A stretch of 64,000 bases of DNA from positions 43,386,012 to 43,450,011 of the forward strand of contig CM059971.1 of NCBI GenBank assembly GCA_030490835.1, written 5' to 3'. This DNA comes from Annona cherimola (Eukaryota; Streptophyta; Magnoliopsida; Magnoliales; Annonaceae). How positions within the stretch are numbered: the first letter of the stretch is position 1; every line of letters begins with the position of its first letter. Positions 44,771 to 58,691 of the stretch are shown here, piece by piece. Position numbers and translations under genes: made by a program. A model generated the notes under the pieces. That model did no database searches. It had not been told where the DNA came from and saw only the letters and a list, made by a program, of their open reading frames with translations.

Positions 44771-47700
44771 GCACCCACTTTAACAAGTTGTCATTTGAAA
44801 TCTAATTTTAGGATGACCTTCCTTAAATTCATTTAGAAATATTTCGAGTAAAATATTTTGATAAACATTTGAAATGTTTGAAAAATAATACATCTTAAAA
44901 TCCTTATAAAATAATTTCAAAAACTTTGAATTTTTAAAATTAAACTATATATTTTCTAACATTTTCTTGGTTTCCATTTCGGGGCTTTTGCTCACAAAAG
45001 TTACGCAATTATGCTACCCCTTCTCAACCACCCTAATAATCAAATTATTGTCAACCTATCTATTGTACCATTTTTACATAAGGGGCTTGCATAATCTTTT
45101 GCATACCATTTAGCAACCCGAAATCAATCCATTTTATAAAATCAACATTGGAGGTTGGTCATCCTTAAATCCCCTTCAACACATCCGTATAAACATTTTT
45201 CAAAATATTTTCATCATAGATTTTCTTATCTAATGGAAGTCAAACTTTTCGAATATCATTTCAAAACATATATACTATGTCCAAATTATTATTTATATTT
45301 AATTATCTTGACATAGCAAAACCAATCTTTTTCATAAATCATTTTTTTCTTTCATAAACATAATTATTTATCACAAATTGTTGTAAAAATAATTCAAAGT
45401 TTATTCACAAATGTCGTTTTGTGAAAAAGGGTAGAAGTCCCTTTTTCTTATAAAATATTTTTGAAACAACATCATAAAGAACTTCCTTACTTAAAAGCAA
45501 ATTTTTAAAAACCATCGACATAAAACGTGAAATCTTTTGAAAATATTATCGTGGAGAATTTGCTTACTCATAAGAAAATTTCTCAATCCATTAACATAAA
45601 GCATTGCCAATCCATGACAACACTTGTGATAAATTCTTTATCTTAAAATCGTTGTTTGCTTCCCACGAAGCAATCCTTGAGGCTTTTCCTTAAAGCCGTC
45701 ATTTTTCAAAACTTATGGCTTTGCATTAAAGCCGTCATTTTCAAAACACGTGCTTGCCCATTCATCAAAACTTAATCCTAAAAGCATTGACAAAATCATC
45801 ATTTCAACATATAGAGAAAAATTCATAATTTGAAAAAGTTCGTTTTGCTTACCTGAGATCGCCATAATCCCTTTCTTCCATTATTTTCCTTGCTTTTGCC
45901 TAGATAAATGAAAATAATATTTCATTTATTTGCATCATCTTCAAATACTTATATTCCTTAGATTTTTCAACCTATATAAATCCATTTGGACTTATATTTT
46001 ACTAACTTAGCTCACTTGTCTTCCAAGTCGGGTGTTCATACGTATCATAACCTATGCATCACATTATTCATTTTTAATACCCTTATGTAGGGTAAACTTA
46101 TATACATGTAATAATATTTTATTAAATCATTATTTGGAGGTTCATTACCTCCATTTATCATTTTTTAACATATTTTTCATTTTTCACACATCGTTGCTCA
46201 TTTTAAGCACCTGTTGTTGCCTTAAGCCTCATTAATTAATCCCAAAGTTTGAGATTAACATCATGTAATTATAAACAGAAATATATTCACAAAATTTATC
46301 ATATTTTTATGCATTTTTACACAAAATCACATTACATAAGTTATTTATCACCTATGCATGTTTATCCTTTCACAAATGCCCATTTGGCAACACATATATG
46401 AGGCATTTCATAAAATTTCCCAAGTCAGAAATTTGGTCACTATTTCAGAATAATAATTACCCCTAATTATCACTTTGTTTAGGGTATTTTTATGGGATTT
46501 AAATCTACTAATCATAGGTTTCAAAAACAGCAACTTTGGAACCATTTTTCACACGTTTAACGTGTATCTCAACACATAACCCTAAACAGTTTTATAAATC
46601 CGAATTTTCAGCAATTAATCCAACTTTTCCTAACCCAAATTTAGTCTATTAACATATATATCAATTTGGGTCATTTCTACATAGGTTTCATATTTCGTTT
46701 TTATTTTGTTTCTCCAACTATCCACATATGCTGAAATCAGGCATACTGAAATCTCAAAATCTTGAATTTATAACAAATCAAGTATTTTTTATATGAAATT
46801 CATAAAATAACTTAATAAATATATGAATTAACCAAAATAAATATTTTCAGCATAAAACATTAATAATTTATATTTATTTTGGTATTTTTACTTTTCTGGA
46901 CAGCAGAATCCATTTTCAGACAGCCTGAATGACGTTAATTATGAGGTATAATTATACCCATCAAAACCTAATTTTTAATTTTTTTATGTGATTATAAATA
47001 TATCTTATATATCTTTTAAACTTTTCAGCCCAAAAATCCTTGTATAAAAAGTTTTAAAAATTATTTTCTACAGATGATCATGTCACCCGTTTTACCCTGT
47101 TTGGGCTAATTTTCTCGGATTTTTAATTTGTAAAGTACTTATCCTTTTAAACTGAAAATTGGGTCGTTCCTTAACCATGACATAAGGATTCATCCCAAAA
47201 CTTTTAATGCTAAAATTCATCCATTTAATGTTCCGTCCATATTTTAATTTACAACATCATATAATTTCCAGATTTGAAACATAAAATTAAAATAATCATA
47301 TACTTACTTGATTAATTGGTAATCCTTCCTTTGAGCAGTTGAAATCCCCTTCTTTTCTTCATGGTTTCTTCCCTTGGATCTTTCCAGCCACTTCCCCTTT
47401 GATTTTTTTCTTTTTTTCTCTCCCAAACAGAAATCTGGAACGTCCACATTGCCTGCTTATATAAGCATTTATTTTTCCATTTTTCATTTATAATTTTGAC
47501 CCAAAATTGAGGTTAAAGTTTTTAAAATTTCCCCTATAGTTTACAAAAAAAATTTCACCCACATATTTAATCATTTAATATTTTTTTCGGATTTGTTTCC
47601 ACAGCTATATCCAGCTTTTAGATAAAGCTGTCCACTTGGGTGGGGTCCACTTACATCAGCTCTTGCATGAATTTTCCACACAATTTTAATTTAATTAATG

Positions 47701-48610
47701 AATAATTAAATACCCTAGGTAACTAGTTTAATTAGGGGTAAATTTAGATATTAAAAAAAATTATTAAAAATTTCAAAAGCTGCTTGACCGTGCACCTCTC
47801 TCCCATGCTCCATTGCTGTCCATTAATTGATCACATCTCTACGGTCCAGATCTGATGCCTTTAGCCACGAATTTCCATTCCAATTTAATGAAAATTTAAT
47901 CCCCTTAATCCATTGTTGACTTTAGGCATATAATTTATTAAAAAATATTTCACAAAAATCCACTTTAGGCGCTAGTTTGGACATCCATTCATGCCACCTG
48001 TTTCATGCTCCTTTGAGCTAATCCAATAATCTTTAAATCTTGTCATTAATCACTGGATTTTATCATAATTAGCTTAATCCAAGATTCTTATTGCATTAAT
48101 CTCATAATTTTAATCATTCATTTTAAATTTCATCTCAATCCGACTTTTCTAGCTCAAGTTATGACCATTTGAATTTTTGAACGGTGATGATCAATTTTCA
48201 CCCTAATTTCATCCTTATTTTCATAATCCATAATTACCATAAGATTAAGCACAAAATTATGTGCTTATCTTTCAATTTTCATCTTAATCCGCCTTCCCGG
48301 CATCGAGTTATGCATTTTCTAACATTTGCCCCCTTAAATCCATAATTAACATCAAAATCTCCATTAGTTAAACCATAATACATAAGGTAATTATCCTCAA
48401 TATATTCACATTTCCTAATTTTCATTAAGCCTCTTTAATCACATTGACCCATATTTGCTTTCATTTTTCATTCATCATCATTTGCCCTAATTGCGATAAA
48501 TCATCAATATTGCAAAGGAAATCAATCATAATTCCACTAAATTATACTTGATTCATATTTATATGACAATTGCATATAACTAAATCTTACTTGAGTCCGG
48601 GTTTCACACA

Positions 48611-49563
48611 TTGGCTGGCCTGGATAAATTCTGAATCTGCCGGGATAAAGCATCGATATGGGCCTTTATCGATGAAACTGCGTCCAGCTAGAGTAGACCC
48701 CCACTTCGGCTTCTGTCAGATGGCAGTTGATAACTATTGGCCACCATGTTTTCGAGTAGGGCGTATGATTACCGATAGCTTTTCTGTAGTAGAGAACCAT
48801 TTGATAAAGAACCCACCATGTGACGGGTGGAATCTTAGAGACCGTTATAGAAAATCTGAATTTGGATCCACGGTTGAATTCCATGACACGAGCATTTTCG
48901 GAGCAGGTCTTTGTAGCGATCCCACGCCTCTGATAGGGTCTCCTCTCCATGTTGCTTAAACGAGACTATATCTATCCTCAACTTGGCTAACTTGGCAGGC
49001 GGGAAGTATTTCTCCAGGAATTTCTGCGCCAAGTCGTTCCATGTGTTGACCGAGTTCGGAGGAAAAGAGTCTAGCCACTCTGAAGGTCGATCACGCAGAG
49101 AAAATGGAAATGTCCGAAGCCGCATTGCCTCATCAGAGACTCCGTTCTGCTTGAAAGTGTTCATAATCTGTAGAAAATTCCGCAGATGGTGGTGCGGGTC
49201 TTCAGATGCTAGACCTTCGAACTGCTCAATAGACTGAAGCATCTGGAAAATCACTGGTTTGATTTCAAAATTGTTGGTGTCGATTGGAGGAGGTGCAATG
49301 CTAGTTTGAACTGCATTCTGGCCAAGCGCAATCAGATCCCAAATGGGTTGGTCCCAATCACCTTGAGGTGGATGATTTGAGATCTCAATCCTTTGGTTTC
49401 CCTGTTGGTTTGTGTGAACGTTTTGGTCCTGGTTCTCGATGCACTCCATCATATGCTGTCGGTTCCTAGCCTCCCTGCTCTTGTGACGCCTCTTTAAATA
49501 GGTTCATTCGGGTTCCGATTCAAAAGGAATAACAATCTTCTTTCCGGCTCTGCCTCGGCACAT
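48611..49563 (-). pseudogene. Athila-like gag (copy B)
   Basis: The start is the ATG at 49563 (MCRGRAGKKIVIPFE), which matches gag starts in copies C and D. After one stop the frame is open from 49452 to 48835: [56 protein letters not shown] and EAWDRYKDLLRKCS. It then decays through IKAHIDALSRQIQNL up to the gypsy LTR. This is the best-preserved gag N-terminus in the window. The zinc knuckle is lost with the truncation. Confidence 0.88.
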
Positions 49564-49688
49564 GCAATATGAGATAACTCTGCAAAAACCAATGAAATTG
49601 AACTAGCAGAAAAAGAAATTATGAAAATAAACTATTCTACAGAATTATACAAGAAAGCAATAAAACTAAAAATAATTGGCTAAACAAT

Positions 49689-49709
49689 TCCTCGGCAATG
49701 ACGCAAAAA
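49689..49709 (-). promoter_or_regulatory. primer-binding site, tRNA-Asp, degenerate (copy B)
   Basis: tcctcggcaatgacgc on plus corresponds to the tRNA-Asp 3' end tccccggcaacggcgcca with several changes, a few bases from the LTR. Confidence 0.65.
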
Positions 49710-49712
49710 ACT

Positions 49713-51244
49713 TGACAAGTTGCGTATATGTCAACTAAAATGCTTGCTATTTACGCAAGTATACGTGCCGTATCAAGTAATAAAGAGCGAGTAAAGTATC
49801 GTTCGCACGAGGAATTGTTAACCGGAATTATTAATAAGTTAAACTACTTTCGATGGGTGGAAAATTCTGAGTTTATGATTTCACTAAACTAACAATTGCA
49901 ATGACAAATCAGAGTAGAGATTACGAGACTACTAGATACTAGAAACGAGTTTACTAATTAGGAATGACAGATGGATAACTCGGAATCCTTGAATCTAAAC
50001 TATATTGCTTTGGTTCTTTTTAATTGGAATGCGTATGGATTTACTAGCCCAAGTTCATGTATCTTTATATATGTCTTCCAACATTATATAAAGCTAATTA
50101 CACCCTATTCAATTGCTATGTTCCCATGCCATTAAATAAAGTGAAATTGGTAAGTTCATAACCTGTATAATGACTACACAGGGTTTAACGGTATATTTCT
50201 ATCCGTTAAACAAATCCCCTTACACAAAGGTAGAAACTTATGCTTTGCACATGGATCTGGCAGAGATTTTCCTCTTCCAAGGATAAATAAGCAATTAAAT
50301 CATATTACAAGGTAGCTAATCTTGCAAAAAGCATTAAATCCACACATGCAAAGGTAAATCATACACAATCATATATAAAATCAAATATTCATTCCTGAAT
50401 ATTCTAAGAACCAGGAATCAATATAGTTTAAAATTCAAATCATCCTAACTATCCATCTAATGGAAGTTTAGTTCAAAGACATGATTTCAACATCCATTAC
50501 ATCCATGTAAAAAGTATCCATGAAAGCAGAGAAAGAAAAGTGGAAAGAAATAGAAAAAACTATTTTTCGGCGGTTTCCACCAATGGGGTTGAATCCTCTC
50601 TTCAATCCAGGCTTTGATCTTGATTTCCTCTTTCTCTTACTTTCTAGTTCGTCTCTGGGCTCTCCCTTCTCTCTCCCTCGTGCGTGAACGCCCTAGGAAC
50701 TATTTATTTAGTCCCTTTGCGCAGCTTACGCACTGAAAACCCTAGGAGTCCAACTCTTTGTGTGATGGGCAACTTGGACAAATTCTGTAAACCCTAGGAG
50801 TCCATGCTTTGGCGCCTAGGCGCCAACTCCCTAGACTTTCATGGCTTGGAGCTTCTCCTTGACACATTGTGGTTGATCACACCTGATGCCTAGGCGCCAA
50901 CTCCCTGGAAGCAATGACTTCAAAAACTTCTGAACTTTGCCTGAAAAATGGCCAAGGCACGTAGGGTGGCGCCCGGGCGCCAACCACCTGCCTCTGACTT
51001 GTCTCAATCTGCATTCAACTCGCCCACTTTGCCTTCATATGTCCCGTCCTTCCTGCAAAAGATGAAAAAACTAAGTAAATGAACTAAAAATGCCTAAATA
51101 ATGCTAAAAATGCCTAAAAACTAAATAATATTCCTACAATGCAAAGCGAGTGAAAATTAAGCTAAATGGATGCAAATTGAACCTAATCTCTCGAACTAAC
51201 GCACAGAACAAGTCTGAAATGGGCCATGAAAATACGAGTTATCA
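49713..51244 (-). repeat. Athila-like 5' LTR (copy B)
   Basis: 1532 bp. On the minus strand it starts tgataactcgtattttcatggccc (one hairpin arm lost) and ends next to the PBS. Palindromes of ggcgcctaggcgcc type lie near 50811-50825, 50890 and 50975. It resembles the LTRs at 38491 and 63162 more than those of copies C and D. Confidence 0.87.
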
Positions 51245-51663
51245 CCGACCCAAAATGATTGGTACGTCTCAGTCTTCTTCATAATTCAGGATAATAAAAT
51301 CTGCTGGGAAAATGAACTTGTCCACCTTGATAAGAACATCTTCAATGATGCCCTCCAAATATGTCATAGACCGGTCCGGTAGTTGCAACATGACTGTTGT
51401 AGGTTGAGCTTCCCCAATACCCAGTTTTCTAAAAATTGACTTGGGCGTGAGATTGATGCTGGTTCCCAAGTCACATAGAGCTCTCCCGAAGTATTGGTTC
51501 CGATTGTGCACGAGATAGTAAAGCTCCCTGGATCCTTGAGCTTGGGCGGTAGCTTTCTCTGCACCATGGCATTGATTTCCTCTGTTAATGCCACTATTTC
51601 AAATTTTGTTAACCGTCGTTTCTTTGACAGAACATGTTTCATGAATTTAGCATAGCTCGGCAT
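51245..51663 (-). pseudogene. Athila-like protease (copy C), cut by copy B
   Basis: 51663-51364 begins MPSYAKFMKHVLSKKRR and includes PPKLKDPGSFTISC. A frameshift leads to 51511-51269 with the active-site CDLGTSINLTPKSIFRK (DLGT where the other copies have DLGA) and [18 protein letters not shown]. The frame is broken by the copy B LTR at the position of ILGRPFL. Confidence 0.83.
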
Positions 51664-51699
51664 CTGTTCTAAGGCTTCGACAAGAGGTATGTTGATATG

Positions 51700-53378
51700 T
51701 AGCTGTTTTAGTACCTCTAAAAAACTTCTTGAACTGGCCCTCCTTTTTGTTCTTTGCGAATCTCTAAGGAAATGGAGGAGGCGGCCTTTGATTTGTCGCT
51801 ATTTCTGCATCCGGTTGCTTTTGGGTTATATCTGGTTCCTCTGCCTCCTGTGACTGATGAATCAGAGGACTAGTGGCTTCAATTACCGCTTCTGGCGGAG
51901 TAGTGTCAGGTAGCTGCTTTCCACTATGCAATGTAACTGCTTGCACCTGCTCTTTGCCTTTTCCTTTTAGATTTTGTTTTGTGTCACTCGGCAGTGCACC
52001 TTGAGGTCTATTGTTTAAAGTTGAAGCCAGTTGGCTGATCTGCGCTTCCAAGTTTCTATTTTATCGTGATCTAGGATTGCATGAATTGGATGAAAAGATT
52101 TTTCAGATCCGATTTCTTTTCTTCTCGAGGTGGTGGGTTGAGTTGAACTGGTCTTGCTGGATGTTGCTGTGAGTGCTGCTATGAGAATCCAGGTGGCTGA
52201 TTCGGCCTCGTCTAATTATTCCATGAGAAATTTAGATAATTCCTCCAACCTGGATTGTAGTTATTTGCATATGGCTTTGCTGGATTTCTCTGGAAATTTT
52301 CCACGTAATTAATGGACTCCGGATTGGAGACACATTGATCACTAGGATGGCCGAATTCTCCACACCACGTGCAATATTCTGCTGTTGACGGCTGTTGTGG
52401 TGTAAACGCTCCTACTGCATTGACATTGACAAGCCTGGATAAGTTCTGAATCTACCTAGATAGAGCGTCTATGTGGGCCTTTATAGATGAGACGGCGTCC
52501 AATTGGAGTAGACCCCCACTTTAGCTTCTGTCAGATGGCAGTTGATAGGTGTTGGTTGTCATATTCTCTAGCAGAGCGTACGATTCTCGGTAGCTTTTCC
52601 TTAGCAGGGAACCATTTGATGATGAATCCGCCATGTGATGAGTGGAATCCTAGAGACCATTATAGGAAATCTGGATTTGAACCCATGGTTGAATTCCATG
52701 ATGTGGGCATTTCCGAAGCAAGTCTTTGAACCGATCCCACGCCTACAATAGAGTCTCTTCTCCGTGTTGTTTGAATGAGACTATGTCCATTCTGAGTTTG
52801 GCTAAATTGGTGGGTGCAAAATATTTCTCTATGAACTTCTGAGCCAAGTCATTCCACGTATTGACAGAGTTCGGGGGCAAAGAATCTAGCCACTCCAAAG
52901 CTCTATCCCTCAGTGAAAATGGGAAAGTTTGAAGCCTCATCGCTTCGTCGGAGACTCCATTCTGCTTGAATGTGTTCATGATCTGCAGAAAATTTCGTAG
53001 ATGGTGGTGTGGATCTTCAGATGATAATCCTCCAATCTGCCCAATTGATTGGAACATTTAGAAAACCACTGGTTTAATCTCGAAGTTGTTGGTGTCGACA
53101 GTAGGAGGTGCAATGCTAGTCTGAACTGCATTTTGCCCCAGTGCAATGAGATCCCAAATAGGTTGGTCCAAATCATCTTGTGGTGGATGAATTGGAACCT
53201 CAACCCTTTGGTTTCTGTGTTGATCTGCATGAATGTTCTCGTCCTGATTCCCAATGTGCTCCATTGTATGCTGTTGACTCTTGGCTTCCCTGCTCTTGTG
53301 ATGCCTTCTCAGATAAGTTCGCTTTCGCTCCGGATCAAACGGAATAACGATCTCCTTTTTGGTCCTGCCTCGGCGCAT
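51700..53378 (-). pseudogene. Athila-like gag (copy C)
   Basis: ATG at 53378 (MRRGRTKKEIVIPFDPERKR), open to a stop near 53058, then 53057-52743 with [19 protein letters not shown] and [18 protein letters not shown]. Decayed parts include a CCHC knuckle CTWCGEFGHPSDQC (about 52365) and a Q/P-rich C-terminus (to about 51764). Stops such as TAG at CAG positions are frequent. Confidence 0.87.
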
Positions 53379-53519
53379 GCAAAAACAATTAACCTTGCAA
53401 AAACCAATTCAATTGAACCTAGCTGGAAATTTCTAAACTAAAAGAATTTATAAAAATGAACTATAATTACAAAATCGTACAAGAAAGTAATATAACTAAT
53501 AATAATTAGTTATACCAAA

Positions 53520-53537
53520 TCCCTGGCAACGGCGCCA
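53520..53537 (-). promoter_or_regulatory. primer-binding site, tRNA-Asp (copy C)
   Basis: tccctggcaacggcgcca on plus equals the plant tRNA-Asp 3' end with one mismatch. It lies six bases from the LTR boundary at 53544. Confidence 0.88.
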
Positions 53538-53543
53538 AAAACT

Positions 53544-55162
53544 TGACGAACTACATATATGTCTAATTAAAATGCTCATTTTAACGCAAGTATACGTGTT
53601 GATCAAGTAATAAAGAATGAGTAGAGTATCATTCCCACGAGGAAATGATCTAACTAGGATTATTAATTAGTTTAGTTTCTTTCGGTGAGTAGAAAATTGA
53701 GATTTCAAACTTAAAACTAAAACTATCAAATGCAATAGGGAAATAGAAAAGACTTCACTGAACAACTGGAATACTAGAAATGAGTTATCGATTGAGGATG
53801 ACAGATAGATAGTTGGGAATCCTTGAATCTAAACTATATCGCATTGGATCCTTTTCATTGATTGTGCTGGGATTTACTAGTCCAAGTTCAATATTCCTTA
53901 TATATATATCTTTCAACACATATAAGGCTAATTACACCCTATTCAATTGTTATGTTCCCATGCCATTAAATAAAGTGAAATTGATAGATTCATAACTTGT
54001 TCATGACTACATAGAGTTTGATGGTATATTCTTATCCATTAAACAACTCCCCTTAACCAAGAGGAAACCTATGCCCTACACATGGATCTAGCAGAGATCT
54101 TCCCTTTTTAAGGATTAATCCTGCAATTGAATCATCTTACAAAGTAGCTAATTTTGTAAAAAGCATTAAATAACACATGCAAGCTTAAGTCCACATCACA
54201 CAATCATAATGAAGTCAAATATTCATTCCCGAATCTTAAAGAACCAATACAATATAATTAGATATCAATTCATCCTAACTATCCATCTAATGGAAGTTTA
54301 GCTCGAAGACATGCCATAAAAATCCTTTACATCCATATTGTAAGTATCCAGAAAAACAGAGAAAAGGAAATAGAAAGATGAAGAGAAAACTGGATCTCCA
54401 GAAGTTTCTACCAACAGGGTTGAATCTTCTCTTCAATTCACGCTTCAAACGGGTTCTTTTCCTTCTCTGGTTGTCTATTCCGTCAGCTCTCTCTCTCTCT
54501 CTCTGCGCATGAATCCCTAGGTTTCTATTTAAACTAGTTAGCTTGCGCAACAAACTTGCAGAAATCTATGCGTACGGATGCGTAGTGGCGCCTAGGCGCC
54601 AACTCTCTGTGTGCTGTGTAACTTTGAAACCTTTCGGAATGCCATGGAAACTCATGCCTAGGCGCCAACTCCCTGGAAGTTTTATGACTTAGAACTCCTC
54701 GAAACACCCTACATAACCATGTCATGGCGGCTAGGCGCCAACTCCTTGGAAGCTTTATGACCTAGAAACTCTTCTGGACTTCATCTGCATGTTAGTGAAG
54801 TGGCACCTAGGCGCATCTAGCCGGCGCCTGGGCGCCAACTTACTGTGAACATTCTGCCGTTTGAGGTGTTGGGTATTCTGGCTAAGGCATGTACTTGCCT
54901 CTTTACTTAGCTCTGTTTTGCAGTTGATTCACTTGCATGCCTGTGATTGCCCGTCCTTCCTATAAAAAATGAATGAACTAAATAAATAAACTAAAAATGC
55001 CTAATTTATACTAAAAATGCATAAAAACTATGTAATGCTTCTAAAATGCAAAGTGAGTGAAAAATTAACTAAATAGATGCAAAATAAAACCCAATCTCTT
55101 GGACTAACGCACAAAACTGGTCTAAAATGACCCATGATAACTCGCATTTTCATGAGTTATCA
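53544..55162 (-). repeat. Athila-like 5' LTR (copy C)
   Basis: 1619 bp. The terminal hairpin (gagttatca with tgataactc) is at 55135-55162. GGCGCC palindromes lie at about 54587, 54655, 54725, 54805 and 54825. It shares gttagtccaag near its start with copy D, so C and D form one LTR subfamily. Confidence 0.9.
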
Positions 55163-56927
55163 CAGATCGCAGCCCGTGTCCTTTTAAACCATCTTGAAAA
55201 ACATCACAAACCGTAGTCTGTGTCTTTCTAAATCATTTTGAAAAAGAATATCATGGATTACATTCCGTGTCAGCTTGTAAAGCGAGTGCACCCACTTTAA
55301 ACAAGTTATCATTTGAAATCTAGTTTTAGGATAACCTTCCTTAAATTCTTTGAGAAACATTTTGAGTAAAATATTTTGATAAGCATTTGAGATGTTTGAG
55401 AAAACAATAGATCTTAAAATCCTTATAACAACAAAACTTTAAAGCTTTTGGATTTTCAAGAATAAACCACGTATTTTCCTAGCATTTTCTTGGTTTCCAT
55501 TTCGGGGCCTTTTGCTCACAAAGGTTACGCAATTGTACCATCCCTTTCTTAACCACCCTGATATCGAATTCTTGTCCACATATCCATCTTGCCATTTTTA
55601 CATAAAGAGGGGCTTGTATAGCCTTTTGCTGGCTTCTAGCAACCTGAAATCAAACCATTTTATGAAATCAACTTATCAGGTAGGTCATCCTTAAACCCCT
55701 TTTTAACAATATTCATATAAACATTTTTCAAGACATTCTCCACGTATTTCCTTATCTAAAGGAAAGCAAAACTTTTCTAATATCATTTCAAACTGATTGA
55801 CCATGTCCAAATCATTGCTTACGTTTAAGTGGTCTAGCATGAAAAAACTAATTTATTCCTATAAGCCAAATCCCTTCTTGTTTATCTTTCATAAACATAT
55901 TTGTTTATCACAAAAATCTTGTAGGAGTAAACTTAAACTCGTTTGGAAGTATTTCTTTGTGAAAAGGGTCTAAAATCTCTTTTCTTTTTAAAACCCTTTT
56001 AAAACAACATCATGAAGAACTTGTTTACTTGGAAGCAAATTCCTAAAATCATCAATATAAATAATTCCTAGTCCTTGCAACGCTTGTGATAAAATAATTA
56101 TTTGAAATGTGTTGCTTGCTTCTCATGAAGCAATTCTTGGGGCTTTTCATTAAAACTATCCTTTTCAAAACGTGTGACTTTTCATTAAAGCCATCATTTT
56201 CAAAACTTGTGCTTGCTCATTCATAAGAAATTCATAAAACATCAATCATAAACGTATTCAACCATTTCAACATATAAGAGAAAATCAATATTTTGGAAGG
56301 TTCGCTTGCTTACCTGAGATAGCCTTAGCCTCGTTCTTCCATACTTTTTCTCGCCTTTGCCTAGATAAATAAAAATGATATTTCATTTATATGCAACAAA
56401 TTCAAATGCTTGCATCCCTTAGGGTTTTTCAACCTACATAAATCCATTTGGATTTACGTTAAACTAACTTAACCCACTTGCCTTTTAAGTTGGGTGTCCA
56501 TTTTCCAATTCTCACATTGGTATAAGTTGTGCTTCCATAGTATCCTTTCCTTTTAAAATCTACTTCTAATAGGTTAAACCCTCATAATCACTTATGATAA
56601 TTGTTTACATCCCATTGTAAGTTAAGTTCCATCCTAAAAATTTGAAATTTAACATTTATTTTGATTTATTCCTCAATCTGTCCATAATGCAGAAATAAGA
56701 CACACTGATCTCTCTAATTTTTGAATCATAATCAAATCAAGGAATTTAAATTTGAAATTTCTATCATAGCTTCATAACTACATGAGTTAACCAAAATAAA
56801 TATTTCTAGCACAACATGTGAAACATTTATATTTATTTTGGTATTTTTACTTTGTTGGATAGCGGCATCAATTTTCAGACGATTCAAATCACGTTAATTA
56901 TTAGGTATATTTATACCCTTCGAAAAT
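55163..56927 (-). repeat. gypsy LTR fragment, minus strand
   Basis: Aligns with about 44740-46970 of the large minus-strand LTR (shared words: gcgagtgcaccca, tttcggggcttttgctcac, acgttaatta). It is bounded by Athila copy C on the left and copy D on the right, so both probably inserted into it. No gene is present. Confidence 0.78.
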
Positions 56928-58526
56928 TGATAACTCATAAAAATGCAAGTTATCATGGCCCATTTCTGACTATTTTTGTTTGTTAGTCCAAGTGTTAGGC
57001 TTAGTTTGCATCCATTTAGCTTAATTTTCACTCACTTTCATTTTAGGAGCATTATACAGTTTTTATGCATTTTTAGTTCATTTATTTAGTTCATTTAGTT
57101 TTTACAGGAAGGACGGGCAAATTACAGGCATGCGGGCGAATCAAATGCAGATCAGAACTAAGTCAAGAGGCATGTGGGCTGGCATCTAGGCGCCACCCTA
57201 CATGCCTTAGCCCGAATCTCCAGCACATCCAGCAACAAATTGCTTCCAGGGAGTTGATGCCTAGGCGCCACTTCCTTAACATGGCAGACACCCAGAAGAG
57301 CATTTAGGTCAATTGCTTTCAAGGAGTTGGCGCCTAGGCACCATGGCATGATCATGCAGGTGTTCCAGAAGAGTTTCCAAGTCACAAAGCATCCAGAGGG
57401 TTGGCGCTTGGGCGCCAAGGCATGAATTCCTAGGGCATCCAGAAAGGTTTCTAAGTTACCCAACACACAGAGAGTTGGCGCCTAGGCGCCACTATGCATC
57501 CGTATGCGCAGATTTCTGTATATGTGCTGTGCAAATCGAATATTATAAATAGAACCTAGGGATTCACGCGCAGGAGGAGTGCCGGAGACGAAATAGACAC
57601 CCAGAGAAGGAACGAACTTGATCTAAGCGCGGATTGAAGAGAAGATTCAACCCTGTTTGTGGAAACCGCCGTAAAACCAGTTTTCTCTTCATCTTTCTAT
57701 TTTTCTTTCTCTACTTTTCTGGATACTTATAATATGGATGTAAAGGATTTTATGATCATGTTTGTGAACTAAACTTCCTTTAGATGGATAGTTAGGATGA
57801 ATTGATATCTAACTATATTGTATTGGTTCTTTAAGATTCAGGAATGAATATTTGATTTTCTATATGATTGTGTTTGTGATTTACCTTTGCATATATGGTT
57901 TAATGCTTTTTACAAGATTAGCTACCTTATAAGGTGATTTAATTGCATGATTAATCCTTGGAAAAGAAAAATCTCTGCTAGATCCATGTGTAGGGCATAG
58001 GTTTCCTCTTTGTTAATGGGAGTTGTTTAATGGAGAGGAATATACCGTTAAACCCTATGCAGTCAACGAACAAGTTATGAACTTATCGATTTCATTTTAT
58101 TTAATGGCATGGGAACATAGCAATTGAATAGGGTGTAATTAGATTTATATGCATTGGAAGACCTATCTAAAGATTATTGAACTTGGACTAGTAAATCCCT
58201 GCACAATCTAATGAAAAGGAACCAATGCAATGTTTAGATTCAAGGATTCCGAGCTATCCATCTGCCATCCCCAATTGATAAACTCATTTCTAGTATTCCA
58301 GTTATTCCCTGAACTCTATTCTATTTTCTTATTGCGTTTGATAGTTTTAGTTTTAAGTTCAAAACCCAGAATGTTCTACTCACCGAAAGCAATTAAACTA
58401 ATTAATAATCTCAGTTAGATAAATTCCTCATGGGAACGATACTCTACTCACTCTTTATTACTTGATTCGACATGTATACTTGCGTTAAAAGCGAGCAATT
58501 TAATTAGACATATGCGTAGCTCATCA
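56928..58526 (+). repeat. Athila-like 5' LTR (copy D)
   Basis: 1599 bp, from tgataactc to gctcatca. It has the terminal hairpin (56928-56955), palindromes of ggcgcctaggcgcc type between 57180 and 57490, and a TATA box tataaata at 57544-57551. The PBS follows six bases after the end. Confidence 0.92.
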
Positions 58527-58532
58527 AGTTTT

Positions 58533-58550
58533 TGGCTCCGTTGCCGGGGA
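58533..58550 (+). promoter_or_regulatory. primer-binding site, tRNA-Asp (copy D)
   Basis: tggctccgttgccgggga is complementary to the plant tRNA-Asp 3' end, with one mismatch (tggcgcc expected). Confidence 0.9.
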
Positions 58551-58691
58551 ATTGGTTTAACTAATTATTGTTAGTTTGATTGCTTTCTTATACAATTATA
58601 TAGATATAATCCATTTTTATAATTTCTTTTAGTTTAGAATTTTTTCATTAGTTCCAATTGAAGTGGTTTTCGCAGGTTAATCGCATTTTCC

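Larger units (their letters stand above)
42915..48610 (-). mobile_element. gypsy LTR, minus strand, about 5.7 kb (solo or truncated)
   Basis: Read on the minus strand it begins tgtgaaaccc (48610). It contains the blocks shared with the gypsy A and B LTRs: a ctcacgttttgttttccc segment at about 43405-43445, and gccaagtcgc with ggcggcgccctccctgag at about 44455-44505. It ends with gggcaacaattctgattcac and ccgcgtgatc near 42980-43010. It therefore belongs to the same lineage but is longer, partly through a hairpin minisatellite. There is no PBS, gag or pol on either side and no matching TSD, so the left boundary is approximate. The right end interrupts the gag of Athila copy B. Confidence 0.75.
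48611..51244 (-). mobile_element. Athila-like gypsy copy B, minus strand, 5' part
   Basis: On the minus strand: 5' LTR 51244 to 49713, a degenerate tRNA-Asp PBS at 49709-49689, then gag to 48611, where a gypsy LTR cuts it. The 3' half is missing. Its LTR start interrupts the protease of copy C at 51245, so B inserted into C. Confidence 0.8.
51245..55162 (-). mobile_element. Athila-like gypsy copy C, minus strand
   Basis: On the minus strand: 5' LTR 55162-53544, tRNA-Asp PBS, gag from 53378 and protease to 51245, where copy B is inserted. The remainder is not found in the window. Its 5' LTR borders a gypsy LTR fragment (55163), its probable target. Confidence 0.83.

Noticed and set aside
58533..58550. 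A tRNA-Asp gene fragment
   Set aside because: Only the 3'-end complement is present, next to an LTR, which is the expected primer-binding site. No tRNA cloverleaf surrounds it.
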